Shown here piece after piece: positions 1-7,713 of a stretch of 20,939 nucleotides of DNA (the first letter of the stretch is position 1; the number at the start of each line of letters is the position of its first letter). The stretch comes from an uncultured Collinsella sp. GTDB lineage: Bacteria; Actinomycetota; Coriobacteriia; Coriobacteriales; Coriobacteriaceae. Under the pieces are notes generated by a model. The model was not told the origin of the DNA and ran no database searches. It worked only from the letters and a program-made list of their open reading frames with translations. The stretch is taken from the NCBI GenBank assembly GCA_958435545.1, contig CAUBGU010000021.1, positions 1 to 20,939 of the forward strand, in the 5' to 3' direction. Made by a program: the position numbers and the translations under genes.

Positions 1-240
1 GTCCACCTTGGAACTGCAACCCAAAACCCAAGATTTCACCCGTTTGAGAAGGATAGCATAGCCACCCCCTTCATCAGGGCTGTTATATGTTTCTTTTTTT
101 ATACCATTAGGGCGTTTTTAACAAATCCGCAGGAAATGCGAGCGCGAACAACTACCGTTCACCGATTTGTTTGATTTTTTCCTTGCCTTTGTACGACGTT
201 CACTCTAGCTGTTATGCCAGCTTTAGCAGGATAAAGTGTC
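1..240. other. Non-coding left edge, AT-rich
   Basis: I see no credible gene here. The stretch is richer in A and T than the coding DNA to its right and contains homopolymer runs, for example T runs near 92-99 and 172-180. It probably holds the promoter region of a gene outside the window, or spacer downstream of kdgT. Leftward hexamers such as TTGTTA (minus strand, near 120) followed by TATAAA resemble a promoter, but the spacing is only 15 bp, so I do not call one. Confidence 0.4.
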
Positions 241-261
241 CCAAAGACCCTACAGAAACTG

Positions 262-295
262 CAGGGCGGCCACGGGATCCCCCGTGGCCGCCCTG
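262..295 (-). terminator. Hairpin terminator after kdgT
   Basis: A perfect 15-bp inverted repeat (262-276 with 281-295) encloses a 4-base loop, about 40 bp past the kdgT stop. Read leftward the stem is very GC-rich, and the sequence after it (AGTTTCTG) has only a short, interrupted T run, so termination may be imperfect. Position and stem strength make a transcription terminator the most likely role. Confidence 0.7.
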
Positions 296-333
296 TGGCG
301 TAGCTAGTTTTTAGCTTTGATTACCGTTTGGCA

Positions 334-1350
334 TTAGGCGGCTGCGGAGGCCTTGTCGGTCGTTGTCTTGCCGTTGCTCTGCTGGCCCTCAAAATGCTTG
401 TAGCACCAGCTGGTGACCAGCGGGGTCAAAATAGCCGTAACGATTGCGCAGGCAGCAACCTGTGCCGTGGCCGTCGCGAGCACCGCGCCGCCGTACATGG
501 CCTCGTTGACGCTTGCCATGGCAGCAGGCGTGGCCACATTGGCTCCGGCGCAGCTCGAAATGGCCGCACCTGCGACACCCGTACCGCCCGTGAGCTTATC
601 GACCGCGATAACGGGAATTGCAAAGACCACCGAGCAGATCACGCCGAGCAGAATACCGGGGAGACCGCCATTAATGAGCTGGCCAAAGGTCATGGTCGAG
701 CCCATGGCAAAGAAGACGAGCACGATGATGGCGGAAAGTGCCGGTGCCATCATCTTCTTAAAGCTGGGGAACAGGTTACCTAGAATAATGCCGACGACGA
801 TCGGCAGGATGGCGCCCACGAGCGACCAGCCAATCGGAGCCTGACCGGCGGCGCCAAGGACAATCATCGTGACCGGAGGGCCGACAACGAGCGTGGTGAT
901 GGCGACGGCGCCACGCTCGGCCTCGTTGCCCATGGTGCCCATCAGACCAGCGTACATAGCATTGTTGGCGCCGGTGCAAGCGGCCAGCATCACCATGGCA
1001 GAGATGCCAAACAGGTTGTCGTTGAACACATAAAGGATGAGCAGCGACACGGCAACGACCACGATCTGCTTGACGGCGATGATAATGGCACCGCGGGCAG
1101 CGGCGGCAGGAGCACTCTTAAACGAAATCGTCGTACCGACGATGAGCAAAAAGGCGCCCACAAGCGGGCCTGCGCCCTGCTGAGTCATGCCAAGCGTAAA
1201 GCTGCCGAGCGTTTTGAACAGGTCGGGGAATAGCGTGTTGAGCAGGCAGCCCAGCAAAAGCGGCACCAAAATATTGGCACCCGGGATGGAGGACATCTTA
1301 AAGAACGGCTCCTTTGCCGCCGGCGCCTCCACCGCAGTCGATTCACTCAT
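334..1350 (-). CDS. kdgT: 2-keto-3-deoxygluconate permease (KdgT family)
   Basis: This is a cytoplasmic-membrane carrier expected to import 2-keto-3-deoxygluconate (KDG), a pectin/uronate breakdown product, by proton symport. The 338-residue protein matches the family length (about 330). It shows the N-terminal IPGANILVPLLLG segment typical of KdgT, about ten hydrophobic helices, and the family stretch GTGVAGAAISSCAGANVATP near the C-terminal third. I start at the ATG at 1350, not the upstream one at 1371, because AAAGGAG sits 7 bases before it and the residues MSESTAV begin a plausible cytosolic tail. It lies downstream of a short-chain dehydrogenase on the same strand, with a hairpin between them, so it may be expressed by readthrough or from its own promoter. 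The KDG assignment comes from family resemblance; exact substrate untested. Confidence 0.88.
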   Translation of the reverse strand: MSESTAVEAPAAKEPFFKMSSIPGANILVPLLLGCLLNTLFPDLFKTLGSFTLGMTQQGAGPLVGAFLLIVGTTISFKSAPAAAARGAIIIAVKQIVVVAVSLLILYVFNDNLFGISAMVMLAACTGANNAMYAGLMGTMGNEAERGAVAITTLVVGPPVTMIVLGAAGQAPIGWSLVGAILPIVVGIILGNLFPSFKKMMAPALSAIIVLVFFAMGSTMTFGQLINGGLPGILLGVICSVVFAIPVIAVDKLTGGTGVAGAAISSCAGANVATPAAMASVNEAMYGGAVLATATAQVAACAIVTAILTPLVTSWCYKHFEGQQSNGKTTTDKASAAA

Positions 1351-1400
1351 ATATATCTCCTTTGGATGCATGCGAATCGTAGCCGCACGCGCCTATGTCA

Positions 1401-1439
1401 GAAAGAAGGCGACGGTCCCGAGTCGCAGGAGCCGTCGCC
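1401..1439 (-). terminator. Hairpin between the SDR gene and kdgT
   Basis: Arms at 1408-1416 and 1431-1439 pair over 9 bp (eight Watson-Crick and one G-U in the leftward RNA), followed leftward by TTCTTTCTG. This is a good intrinsic terminator 20 bp past the SDR stop and about 50 bp before the kdgT start. It implies partial uncoupling of the two genes: kdgT either relies on readthrough or has a promoter squeezed into the short gap. I found no convincing -35/-10 pair there. Confidence 0.7.
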
Positions 1440-1458
1440 GAATAATCATCGCGGGGTA

Positions 1459-2208
1459 TTACCCGTCCAGGACGATGCCGCCGTCGCAGTCACCGATCTC
1501 GCCGTTCACGAAGCTGGCGAAGTCGGAAGCGAAGAACAGCACCATCTGCGCAGGCTCGCTGGCCTGGGCGGCGCGGCCCAGAGGAATACCGTTGATGATG
1601 CGCTGAGAGTTCTCGTCAGAGAGAATCGAGGTCATATCGGTCAACGTGAGCGACGGGCACACAGCGTTGCAGCGGACGCCGAACTTGCCGCCTTCCTTGG
1701 CGACTGCCTTGGTTAGACCGTTAACACCGGCCTTGGAGCTCGCGTAGGCAGCGGTGCCGAGCAGGCCGCCGCCGATCTTGCCAGCAACAGAGCTTACGTT
1801 GACGATAGTGCCAGCATGGGCCGCCTTAAAGTGCGGGTAGACGGCGTTCATCATGGTAAAGGTACCGTTGAGGTTGATGTCGATGGTGCGGCGCCACTCG
1901 GTGTCATCGATCTCGTCGAACTTCTTGGTGCTGATGACGCCGGCGCAGTTGATCAGGATGTTGGTTTGCGGCAGGTCCGTAAAAATCTGCTCGACGGTCT
2001 CGCGCGCCTTGGGCGCATCGGCGACATCGAGCTGATAGAACTTGTTGCCCTCGCCAAGCTCGGCCACAGCGGCCTCGCCCTTAGCAGCGTTCCTTGCGAT
2101 GAGCGCGACATGTCCGCCGCCCGCGACGATGCCCTTGGCGATCTCGAGGCCAATGCCCTGAGTGCCGCCCGTGACAATCGCGGTCTTGCCTGTGAAGTCA
2201 AATGCCAT
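1459..2208 (-). CDS. Short-chain dehydrogenase/reductase (SDR), possibly a sugar-acid dehydrogenase
   Basis: A classical 249-residue SDR, a cytosolic NAD(P)-dependent oxidoreductase. Visible motifs are the cofactor loop TGGTQGIG (residues 13-20), NCAG (87-90), catalytic serine in NVSS (about 139-140) and the YASSK box with Tyr155 and Lys159. The start at 2208 is chosen because the Rossmann fold begins right after MAFDFTGK and a purine-rich site (AAGGGGGATGGAG) precedes it; the longer reading from 2292 adds 28 residues with no fold features. Its neighbour kdgT suggests a role in hexonate or KDG metabolism, for example a KduD-like or gluconate 5-dehydrogenase activity, but sequence alone does not separate these from FabG-like reductases. 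Confidence 0.85.
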   Translation of the reverse strand: MAFDFTGKTAIVTGGTQGIGLEIAKGIVAGGGHVALIARNAAKGEAAVAELGEGNKFYQLDVADAPKARETVEQIFTDLPQTNILINCAGVISTKKFDEIDDTEWRRTIDINLNGTFTMMNAVYPHFKAAHAGTIVNVSSVAGKIGGGLLGTAAYASSKAGVNGLTKAVAKEGGKFGVRCNAVCPSLTLTDMTSILSDENSQRIINGIPLGRAAQASEPAQMVLFFASDFASFVNGEIGDCDGGIVLDG

Positions 2209-2323
2209 GACTCCATCCCCCTTTATGTAAGGTGTCTCCTTGCGGGAAGTTGGAGCATCGCACGTGGCGATTATATGGGTCCCAGTCGTCATGGTGGTGA
2301 CAACCCCTCGCCTAACCGCGTGT

Positions 2324-2351
2324 ATAATAGTTATTTGAAACGCTTCATCAA
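2324..2351 (-). promoter_or_regulatory. Candidate promoter for the SDR/kdgT unit
   Basis: On the minus strand TTGATG (2346-2351) and TATTAT (2324-2329) are separated by 16 bp, close to a housekeeping promoter. The start point would lie near 2317, giving a leader of about 110 bases before the SDR ATG. The surrounding 2324-2395 is the only AT-rich stretch in the divergent gap with marR and also carries the direct repeat TCTTAAT (near 2367 and 2379), which could be regulator sites. Prediction by eye only. Confidence 0.4.
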
Positions 2352-2420
2352 TTGAATGATTTTAAGTCTTAATGAGCTCTTAATATTGCCCACTGTATGA
2401 GGCCCGCGTATTGGGGTATC

Positions 2421-2469
2421 ATCTTCCACCGAAAATAGTTTCTAGTGTTAGGGGTTTTCGGTGGAAGAT
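2421..2469. promoter_or_regulatory. 15-bp perfect inverted repeat over the marR start codon
   Basis: The arm ATCTTCCACCGAAAA (2421-2435) is repeated in perfect inversion at 2455-2469, with a 19-base spacer. The right arm contains the GTG start of marR (2461-2463), and the spacer contains its ribosome site (AGGGG, 2450-2454). As DNA it is a good candidate operator for the MarR protein. As RNA it would form a hairpin with the start codon in the stem and the ribosome site in the loop. Confidence 0.65.
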
Positions 2470-2910
2470 ACCGATTTCCGTGAACTTGGGCGTCAGCTCC
2501 TTACCGAGTTCGGCAGCATGCATCAGCGCATTTCGCGCTTTGCGGACAAAGCCCTCGGCGGCGAGATGGCCGTCATGCGCGCCCTCATGCTCGCTGGCGG
2601 TTCGCTCACGCCGAGCGAACTCGCTGATCGCGCCTGGGTCTCGAGTGCCCGCATCGCCAATATCCTACGCGCTCTCGAAGCCAAGGGCTGGGTCGAGCGC
2701 GAGCACTCAAAGACCGACCGTCGTCGCGTACACGTCACGGTGACCGACAAAGGATTCCAGGATCTCGAAATCAAACGTCGGGAATTCGAGGACCGCACCG
2801 CGGCCTTCCTCGAGCAGCTTGGCGAAACAGATACCCAAGAGATGGTGCGCCTTCTTAGACGTGCCAACGAAATTATCGACCGCAATCAAGAAAGGAGAGA
2901 TGCCGAGTGA
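2461..2910 (+). CDS. MarR-family transcriptional regulator of the exporter operon
   Basis: A 149-residue winged-helix protein of typical MarR length. The helix-turn-helix is visible around residues 50-80 (LTPSELADRAWVSSARIANILRALEAKGWVER) and the wing follows with KTDRRRVHVTVTDKG, the classic basic wing-tip pattern. Such proteins bind palindromes as dimers and are usually released by small hydrophobic ligands. The GTG start at 2461 follows AGGGG by 6 bases; the next ATG (2518) has no ribosome site and would cut the dimerisation helix. Its stop overlaps the next start (GTGA), so it is translationally coupled to the ABC genes and very probably represses them and itself. The inducing ligand cannot be told. 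Confidence 0.9.
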   Translation: MEDTDFRELGRQLLTEFGSMHQRISRFADKALGGEMAVMRALMLAGGSLTPSELADRAWVSSARIANILRALEAKGWVEREHSKTDRRRVHVTVTDKGFQDLEIKRREFEDRTAAFLEQLGETDTQEMVRLLRRANEIIDRNQERRDAE

Positions 2911-5276
2911 GGATTCTCAAGCTCTTTAAAAAACATGTCCCGGCACTGTTTGCAGCTATCGTACTTATCGTAATCAGCTGCAACGCCGATCTGGCACTGC
3001 CTACCTATATGAGCGACATCGTCGACGTGGGCGTGCAGCAAGGCGGCATCGCCTCGCCCGTGCCCGACACCATTCGCGCCAAATCGCTCGACGACCTCGA
3101 ACTCTTTATGAGCACCAAGGACGCCAAAGCTGTGGAGGCCGTGTTTGGCAAGGCGGACAATAACGGCATTCGAACGTACAAGGGCACCGAGGAGGAGCGC
3201 GCCGACGGCGGCAAGATTGCCGACATCATGAGCCTCCCCGAGACTGTCGTCCTTTCGTTCAACCAGGGCATCGATGCCAACTCCATGGGCGACATGACCG
3301 GCGCATCTACCGAGGCAAGCGATGGCGGCGCCGCTCAGGCCATGCCCACGCCCGAGCAGATGGCGGCGATGACGCCCGAGCAACTCGCCGAGATGCAGCA
3401 GAAGGCCGCTGCGGCGCAGAACATGCAAAAACAGATTGATGCCGACGGTGGCAAGATCACCATGAAGAGCCTGCGTCTAGGCGTTGAAGGCGGCCTAATC
3501 GACCAGGGCAAGCTCGTCGAGGGCGCCAACGATATGGCGGACAAAATGGGCTCCATGTCGGGCTCCATCGTGACCCAACGCGCCGTGAGCTATGTGCAAG
3601 ACGAGTACAAAGCACAGGGCATCGACCCCGCCGACGTGCAGAACGCCTACCTGAGCCGCATGGCGACCACGATGTTTGGTCTGTGTCTGGTGTCGCTGGT
3701 CGCCACCATCCTGACCGGCGCCGTGGCTTCGCGCACCGCCTGCTCCATCGCCCGCGACCTGCGCCGCGAGACCTTCAACAAGGTTATGCACTTCTCGCCG
3801 GCCGAGGTGGGCAAGTTTAGCCAGGCCTCGCTCATCACCCGCTGCACCAACGACATTCAGCAGATCCAGATGGCCGCAACCTTGTTTATCCGCATGTGCC
3901 TGATGGCCCCCGTCATGGGCATCGTCGCCGTCATGCGCGTCCTGGCCAACCACACCGGCCTGGAGTGGACCATCGCCGTGGCCATCATCGCGGTCTCGGC
4001 CGTTGTCGGCGTGCTCATGGGCCTCACCATGCCCAAGTTCAAAAAGATGCAGAGCTTTGTGGACCGCGTGAACCTTACCGCCCGCGAGCTGCTCGACGGC
4101 CTTATGCCTATCCGCTCGTTCAACCGCGAGGAGCATGAGCTCGAGCGTTTTGACAAGGCTTCGCTCGACCTGATGACCACGCAGCTCTACACCAACCGCG
4201 CCATGAGCTTTATGATGCCGCTCATGATGCTGGTCATGAATTGCATCACCGTGCTTATCGTCTGGTTTGGCGCGCAGGGCGTGTCCGACGGCGTGATGCA
4301 GGTCGGCAACATGATGGCGTTTATCTCCTACACCATGCAGATCGTCATGGCGTTTATGATCCTCACCATGGTTTCGGTCATCCTGCCCCGCGCCGAGGTC
4401 GCAGCCGAGCGCGTGGAAGAGGTCATCACCTGCCCCACGAGCATCAACGACCCCTCCTCGCCCAAACTGCCCGCGACCAGCGCGTCACGCGGTGAGCTCA
4501 CCTTCCGCGACGTGAGCTTCCAGTATCCCGATGCCCGCGCAGACGTCATTAGCGGCGTGAACTTCACCACGCATGCCGGTCAGATGCTCGGCATTATTGG
4601 CTCCACGGGCTCGGGCAAGTCCACGCTTGTGCAGCTCATCCCGCGCCTGTACGACGTCACGGGCGGCAGCATTTCGCTCGACGGCATCGACGTGCGCGAC
4701 ATGACCCTTTCCGAGCTGCGCCGCCGCATCGGTTATATTCCGCAGCAGGGTCGTCTGTTCTCGGGTACCGTCGAGAGCAACCTCAAGTTTGCCGGCGACA
4801 TGGTGAGTGACGAGGATATGCGCCAGGCAGCACGCGTCGCCCAGGCGGAGGACTTTATCGCCGAGCGCGAAGACGGTTACGACTCCCCTATCAGCCAGGG
4901 CGGCTCCAATGTTTCGGGTGGTCAGCGCCAGCGTCTGGCCATCGCCCGCGCGTTGGCCAAAAAGCCCGAGGTCGTGGTGTTCGATGACTCGTTTAGCGCC
5001 CTCGACTACAAGACCGACGCGCGCCTGCGCGAAGAGCTGGCCAAAAACGTTACCGACGCCGCGCTCGTGGTCGTGGCCCAGCGCATCGCGACCATCATGC
5101 ACGCCGACCAGATCATCGTGCTCGACGACGGCCACGTGGTGGGCACCGGTACGCACGAGGAGCTGCTGCACAGCTGCCCGGCGTACCTGGAGATCGCACA
5201 GTCGCAGCTTTCCGCCGAAGAGCTGGGGCTTACCCAAGAAGAAATTGCAGCCGTCACGGAAGGAGGCGAGCGCTAA
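2907..5276 (+). CDS. Heterodimeric ABC exporter, subunit with degenerate ATP site and a large outer insertion
   Basis: A type IV ABC exporter half (membrane domain fused to ATPase), 789 residues and so about 200 longer than the usual 580-600. The extra length is a polar region from about residue 33 to 250, between the first and second membrane helices, rich in Met, Gln, Ala and Asp (for example MPTPEQMAAMTPEQ); topology places it outside the cell. The ATPase has Walker A GSTGSGKST (565-573), signature VSGGQ (669-673) and Walker B VVVFDD (689-694), where Asp694 replaces the catalytic Glu. The switch His is Gln725 (VAQRIAT). These are hallmarks of the degenerate-site subunit in TM287/288, BmrC/D or LmrC/D type exporters. 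GTG start at 2907 with AAGGAG upstream; overlaps marR by 4 bases. Likely drug, lipid or peptide export; substrate unknown. Confidence 0.9.
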   Translation: MRILKLFKKHVPALFAAIVLIVISCNADLALPTYMSDIVDVGVQQGGIASPVPDTIRAKSLDDLELFMSTKDAKAVEAVFGKADNNGIRTYKGTEEERADGGKIADIMSLPETVVLSFNQGIDANSMGDMTGASTEASDGGAAQAMPTPEQMAAMTPEQLAEMQQKAAAAQNMQKQIDADGGKITMKSLRLGVEGGLIDQGKLVEGANDMADKMGSMSGSIVTQRAVSYVQDEYKAQGIDPADVQNAYLSRMATTMFGLCLVSLVATILTGAVASRTACSIARDLRRETFNKVMHFSPAEVGKFSQASLITRCTNDIQQIQMAATLFIRMCLMAPVMGIVAVMRVLANHTGLEWTIAVAIIAVSAVVGVLMGLTMPKFKKMQSFVDRVNLTARELLDGLMPIRSFNREEHELERFDKASLDLMTTQLYTNRAMSFMMPLMMLVMNCITVLIVWFGAQGVSDGVMQVGNMMAFISYTMQIVMAFMILTMVSVILPRAEVAAERVEEVITCPTSINDPSSPKLPATSASRGELTFRDVSFQYPDARADVISGVNFTTHAGQMLGIIGSTGSGKSTLVQLIPRLYDVTGGSISLDGIDVRDMTLSELRRRIGYIPQQGRLFSGTVESNLKFAGDMVSDEDMRQAARVAQAEDFIAEREDGYDSPISQGGSNVSGGQRQRLAIARALAKKPEVVVFDDSFSALDYKTDARLREELAKNVTDAALVVVAQRIATIMHADQIIVLDDGHVVGTGTHEELLHSCPAYLEIAQSQLSAEELGLTQEEIAAVTEGGER

Positions 5277-7132
5277 TGGCAGACGAGACCAAGACTCAGA
5301 TTCCCAAGCCCACCCGCCAGCGTGGTCCCATGGGCCGCATGGGCGGCATGCGTCGCGGCGAAAAGGCCAAGGACTTTAAGGGCACCATGAGGCAGCTGCT
5401 CGGTTATATCGGCCAGCACAAGATTGCCGTGTTTGTCGCCGTCGCCTTTGCCGTGTGCTCGGTCATCTTTAATATCGTGGGACCCAAGGTGCTCGGCCAG
5501 GTTACGACCAAGCTGTTCGAAGGCCTGGTCGCCAAGGTCAACGGCACCGGCGACGTTGACTTTGACTGGATCGCCAAGACGCTCGGCTTTTTGCTCTGCC
5601 TGTATCTGGCGAGCTCTGTCTGCAGCCTGATCCAAGGCTGGCTCATGACCGGCGTCACGCAAAAGATCTGCTACCGCATGCGCAAGGAAATCGCCGCCAA
5701 GATTGCCGTCGTGCCGATGAGTTACTTCAACGGCCACAGCAAGGGAGACGTACTCAGCCGCATCACCAACGACGTCGATACGCTGGGTCAGTCGCTCAAC
5801 CAGAGCGTGACGCAGCTCATCACGTCGGTGACGCAGATTATCGGCGTACTCGTCATGATGCTTTCGATCAGTCTGCCGCTTACCGGCGTCACCGTGCTCA
5901 CGCTGCCGGCCGCCGCGATTATCTTGACCGTAATGATTCACTTCTCGCAGCCGTACTTCCGCGAGCAACAGCAGGTTCTGGGCGCCGTCAACGGCATTAT
6001 CGAGGAGGACTTTGCCGGCCAGAACGTCATTCAGGTGTTCGACCGCGCCGAGGCCTCGATCGAAGAGTTCGACCGTCAAAACGACCGCCTCTTTATTAGT
6101 GGCTGGCGCTCGCAGTTCCTGTCGGGCCTGATGATGCCGCTTATGAGCTTGGTGGGCAACATGGGCTACGTGGGCGTCGTCGTGGTGGGCGCGCAGCTCG
6201 CGCTGACCGGCAATGCCACGCCCGGCGACATCCAGAGCTTTATCCAGTACGTGCGCAACTTTACGCAACCCGTGCAGCAGCTGGGCAACGTGAGCAACAC
6301 GATGCAGTCGATGGCTGCCGCCACCGAGCGCGTCTTTGAGTTCCTGGCCGCGCCCGAGGAGGAGCAGAAGGCCGACGCGCAGATTCCCGAGAAGCGCCCC
6401 GGCCACGTGGAGTTTGACCATGTCAAGTTTGGCTACACGCCCGACAAGACCATCATCCACGACTTTAGCTGCGAGGCGCAGCCCGGCCAAACCATTGCCA
6501 TCGTCGGCCCCACCGGCGCCGGCAAGACCACGCTCATTAAGCTGCTGCAGCGCTTCTACGACGTGGACGGCGGCTCGCTGCGTGTCGAGGGCGTCGATGT
6601 GCGCGACTGGGACCGCGCGGCACTGCGCGGCGAGTTTGCCATGGTGCTGCAGGACACCTGGCTGTTTAACGGCACCATCCGCGAGAACATCCGCTACGGA
6701 CGTCCCGATGCGAGCGATGCCGAGGTCGAAGCCGCCGCACGCGCTGCACGCTGCGACCACTTTATCCATACGCTCGCCGGTGGCTACGACTTTATGATCA
6801 ACGAGGAGGGCACTAACCTGTCGCAGGGTCAGCGCCAGCTCGTGACCATCGCCCGTGCCATTTTGGCCGACCGCCCGGCACTGATTCTGGACGAGGCGAC
6901 TTCCAACGTCGATACCCGTACCGAGGAGCTCATTCAGCGCGCCATGGATGCGCTGATGCAGGGCCGCACCAGCTTTGTCATCGCGCACCGCCTGTCCACG
7001 ATCCGCAACGCCGACGTGATCTTGGTGATTCGCGACGGCGACATCGTCGAGAAGGGCACGCACGACGAGCTGCTCGCCCAGGGCGGCTTCTACGCCGACC
7101 TGTACAACTCGCAGTTCGACGAAGCGGCGTAA
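5276..7132 (+). CDS. Heterodimeric ABC exporter, subunit with canonical ATP site
   Basis: The 618-residue partner of the preceding gene, joined to it by a one-base TAATG overlap and preceded by AAGGAGG. It begins with a basic cytosolic tail (GRMGGMRRGEKAK), then six membrane helices and an ATPase with Walker A GPTGAGKTT (411-419), Walker B LILDE with catalytic Glu540, and switch His571 (IAHRLST). Its signature reads LSQGQ (515-519) instead of LSGGQ. In heterodimers the weak site pairs the Walker motifs of one subunit with the signature of the other, so this deviation falls in the same composite site as the Asp694/Gln725 changes in the partner. The two proteins therefore form one asymmetric transporter. 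Homologs are often annotated as multidrug or lipid exporters. Confidence 0.92.
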   Translation: MADETKTQIPKPTRQRGPMGRMGGMRRGEKAKDFKGTMRQLLGYIGQHKIAVFVAVAFAVCSVIFNIVGPKVLGQVTTKLFEGLVAKVNGTGDVDFDWIAKTLGFLLCLYLASSVCSLIQGWLMTGVTQKICYRMRKEIAAKIAVVPMSYFNGHSKGDVLSRITNDVDTLGQSLNQSVTQLITSVTQIIGVLVMMLSISLPLTGVTVLTLPAAAIILTVMIHFSQPYFREQQQVLGAVNGIIEEDFAGQNVIQVFDRAEASIEEFDRQNDRLFISGWRSQFLSGLMMPLMSLVGNMGYVGVVVVGAQLALTGNATPGDIQSFIQYVRNFTQPVQQLGNVSNTMQSMAAATERVFEFLAAPEEEQKADAQIPEKRPGHVEFDHVKFGYTPDKTIIHDFSCEAQPGQTIAIVGPTGAGKTTLIKLLQRFYDVDGGSLRVEGVDVRDWDRAALRGEFAMVLQDTWLFNGTIRENIRYGRPDASDAEVEAAARAARCDHFIHTLAGGYDFMINEEGTNLSQGQRQLVTIARAILADRPALILDEATSNVDTRTEELIQRAMDALMQGRTSFVIAHRLSTIRNADVILVIRDGDIVEKGTHDELLAQGGFYADLYNSQFDEAA

Positions 7133-7162
7133 AAACCGGCGGCAAACAACCGCAATGCCAAG

Positions 7163-7198
7163 AAAACGGGGGCGCAGGACAACCTGCACCCCCGTTTT
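7163..7198 (+). terminator. Strong terminator after the exporter operon
   Basis: Sixteen-base arms (7163-7178 and 7183-7198) pair with a single C-A mismatch around a 4-base loop; the outer end is AAAA/TTTT and the inner part is GC-rich, followed by TTTTGTGTCCTT. It starts 31 bp past the stop codon. On the other strand the mismatch becomes a G-U pair and a T run also follows, so it could act in both directions. Confidence 0.85.
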
Positions 7199-7259
7199 GT
7201 GTCCTTCGAGCCTCGAAACGCCTTCCCTGAGACCTCACTGACGGCGCTTTCCAGACCCC

Positions 7260-7490
7260 GTGGGCAAAAAAGGGCAAATATGAGTACTGTTACCTTTTTA
7301 GTAACAGCCAAAACCGCCTCAAATGCCGCTCCCACGGCTTACACGCGTCCCTAAATTGATCAAACAGCACCATAGCGGACTTATATGTGTTTGCGTTAAT
7401 GAACATATTTTGCTGTTATGTCTATTATTTTGCGAAGGCAATATGATACTAAGATAGCAACCGTACTCATATTTGGCATTTTTTGCCCAC
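7260..7490. repeat. MITE-like element with 34-bp terminal inverted repeats
   Basis: The 34 bases at 7260-7293 reappear in inverted orientation at 7457-7490 with four mismatches, both ends starting GTGGGCAAAAAA. The 231-bp unit is AT-rich compared with its neighbours and has no credible ORF. Inside the left end a 7-bp hairpin (CTGTTAC 7287-7293 with GTAACAG 7301-7307) is present. I could not find a clear target-site duplication. Size, terminal repeats, base composition and intergenic position suit a non-autonomous miniature transposable element; a regulatory structure upstream of aroF is the alternative. Confidence 0.5.
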
Positions 7491-7576
7491 AGGGTATTTC
7501 CTAGGGAACCGACAACAGCCTTAGGGTCCCGCGCGGCGCCGCTCCCTCCCGGCATCTGCCGACGTTTACCCAGATA

Positions 7577-7615
7577 AAACCTGCCAAAATAAACCTGTCC
7601 CTTTTTGGTAGGTTT
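7577..7615. repeat. 13-bp-arm hairpin upstream of aroF
   Basis: Arms at 7577-7589 and 7603-7615 pair over 13 bp with one G-U. The intervening 13 bases contain AAACCTGTCCC, and AAACCTG occurs both in the left arm and in the loop. No T run follows, so an ordinary terminator is unlikely. The GTCCC core next to a T run recalls the larger palindrome at 15484-15595, and it may be a short relative of that repeat type. Confidence 0.4.
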
Positions 7616-7630
7616 CGGGGTGACAAGGGC

Positions 7631-7659
7631 TTGCACTTTAGCGTGCGACAGCGGATAAT
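7631..7659 (+). promoter_or_regulatory. Candidate aroF promoter
   Basis: TTGCAC (7631-7636) and GATAAT (7654-7659) are spaced by 17 bp and lie 55 bp upstream of the aroF ATG. The -10 fits 5 of 6 consensus bases, the -35 only 3 of 6. A second AT-rich box (TCTATAG, near 7691) is too close to the start codon to serve. By-eye prediction. Confidence 0.4.
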
Positions 7660-7713
7660 GCCGAGCATTCGACAATACGCTTATTGCTCTTTCTATAGAT
7701 TGAGGAGACCCCT

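Noticed and set aside
1459..2292. Longer 277-residue reading of the SDR from 2292
   Set aside because: The added 28 residues precede the Rossmann fold and show no family features; the ATG at 2208 has a proper ribosome site.
5273..7189. 638-codon open frame antisense to the second ABC subunit
   Set aside because: Long antisense frames are normal in high-GC genes; composition is biased (His, Arg, Asp, Leu) and no ribosome site or family motif is present.
7528..7550. T-box-like words (AGGGTCCCGCG) upstream of aroF
   Set aside because: The match to the T-box core AGGGTGGTACCGCG is partial, and no specifier stem or terminator/antiterminator pair was found.
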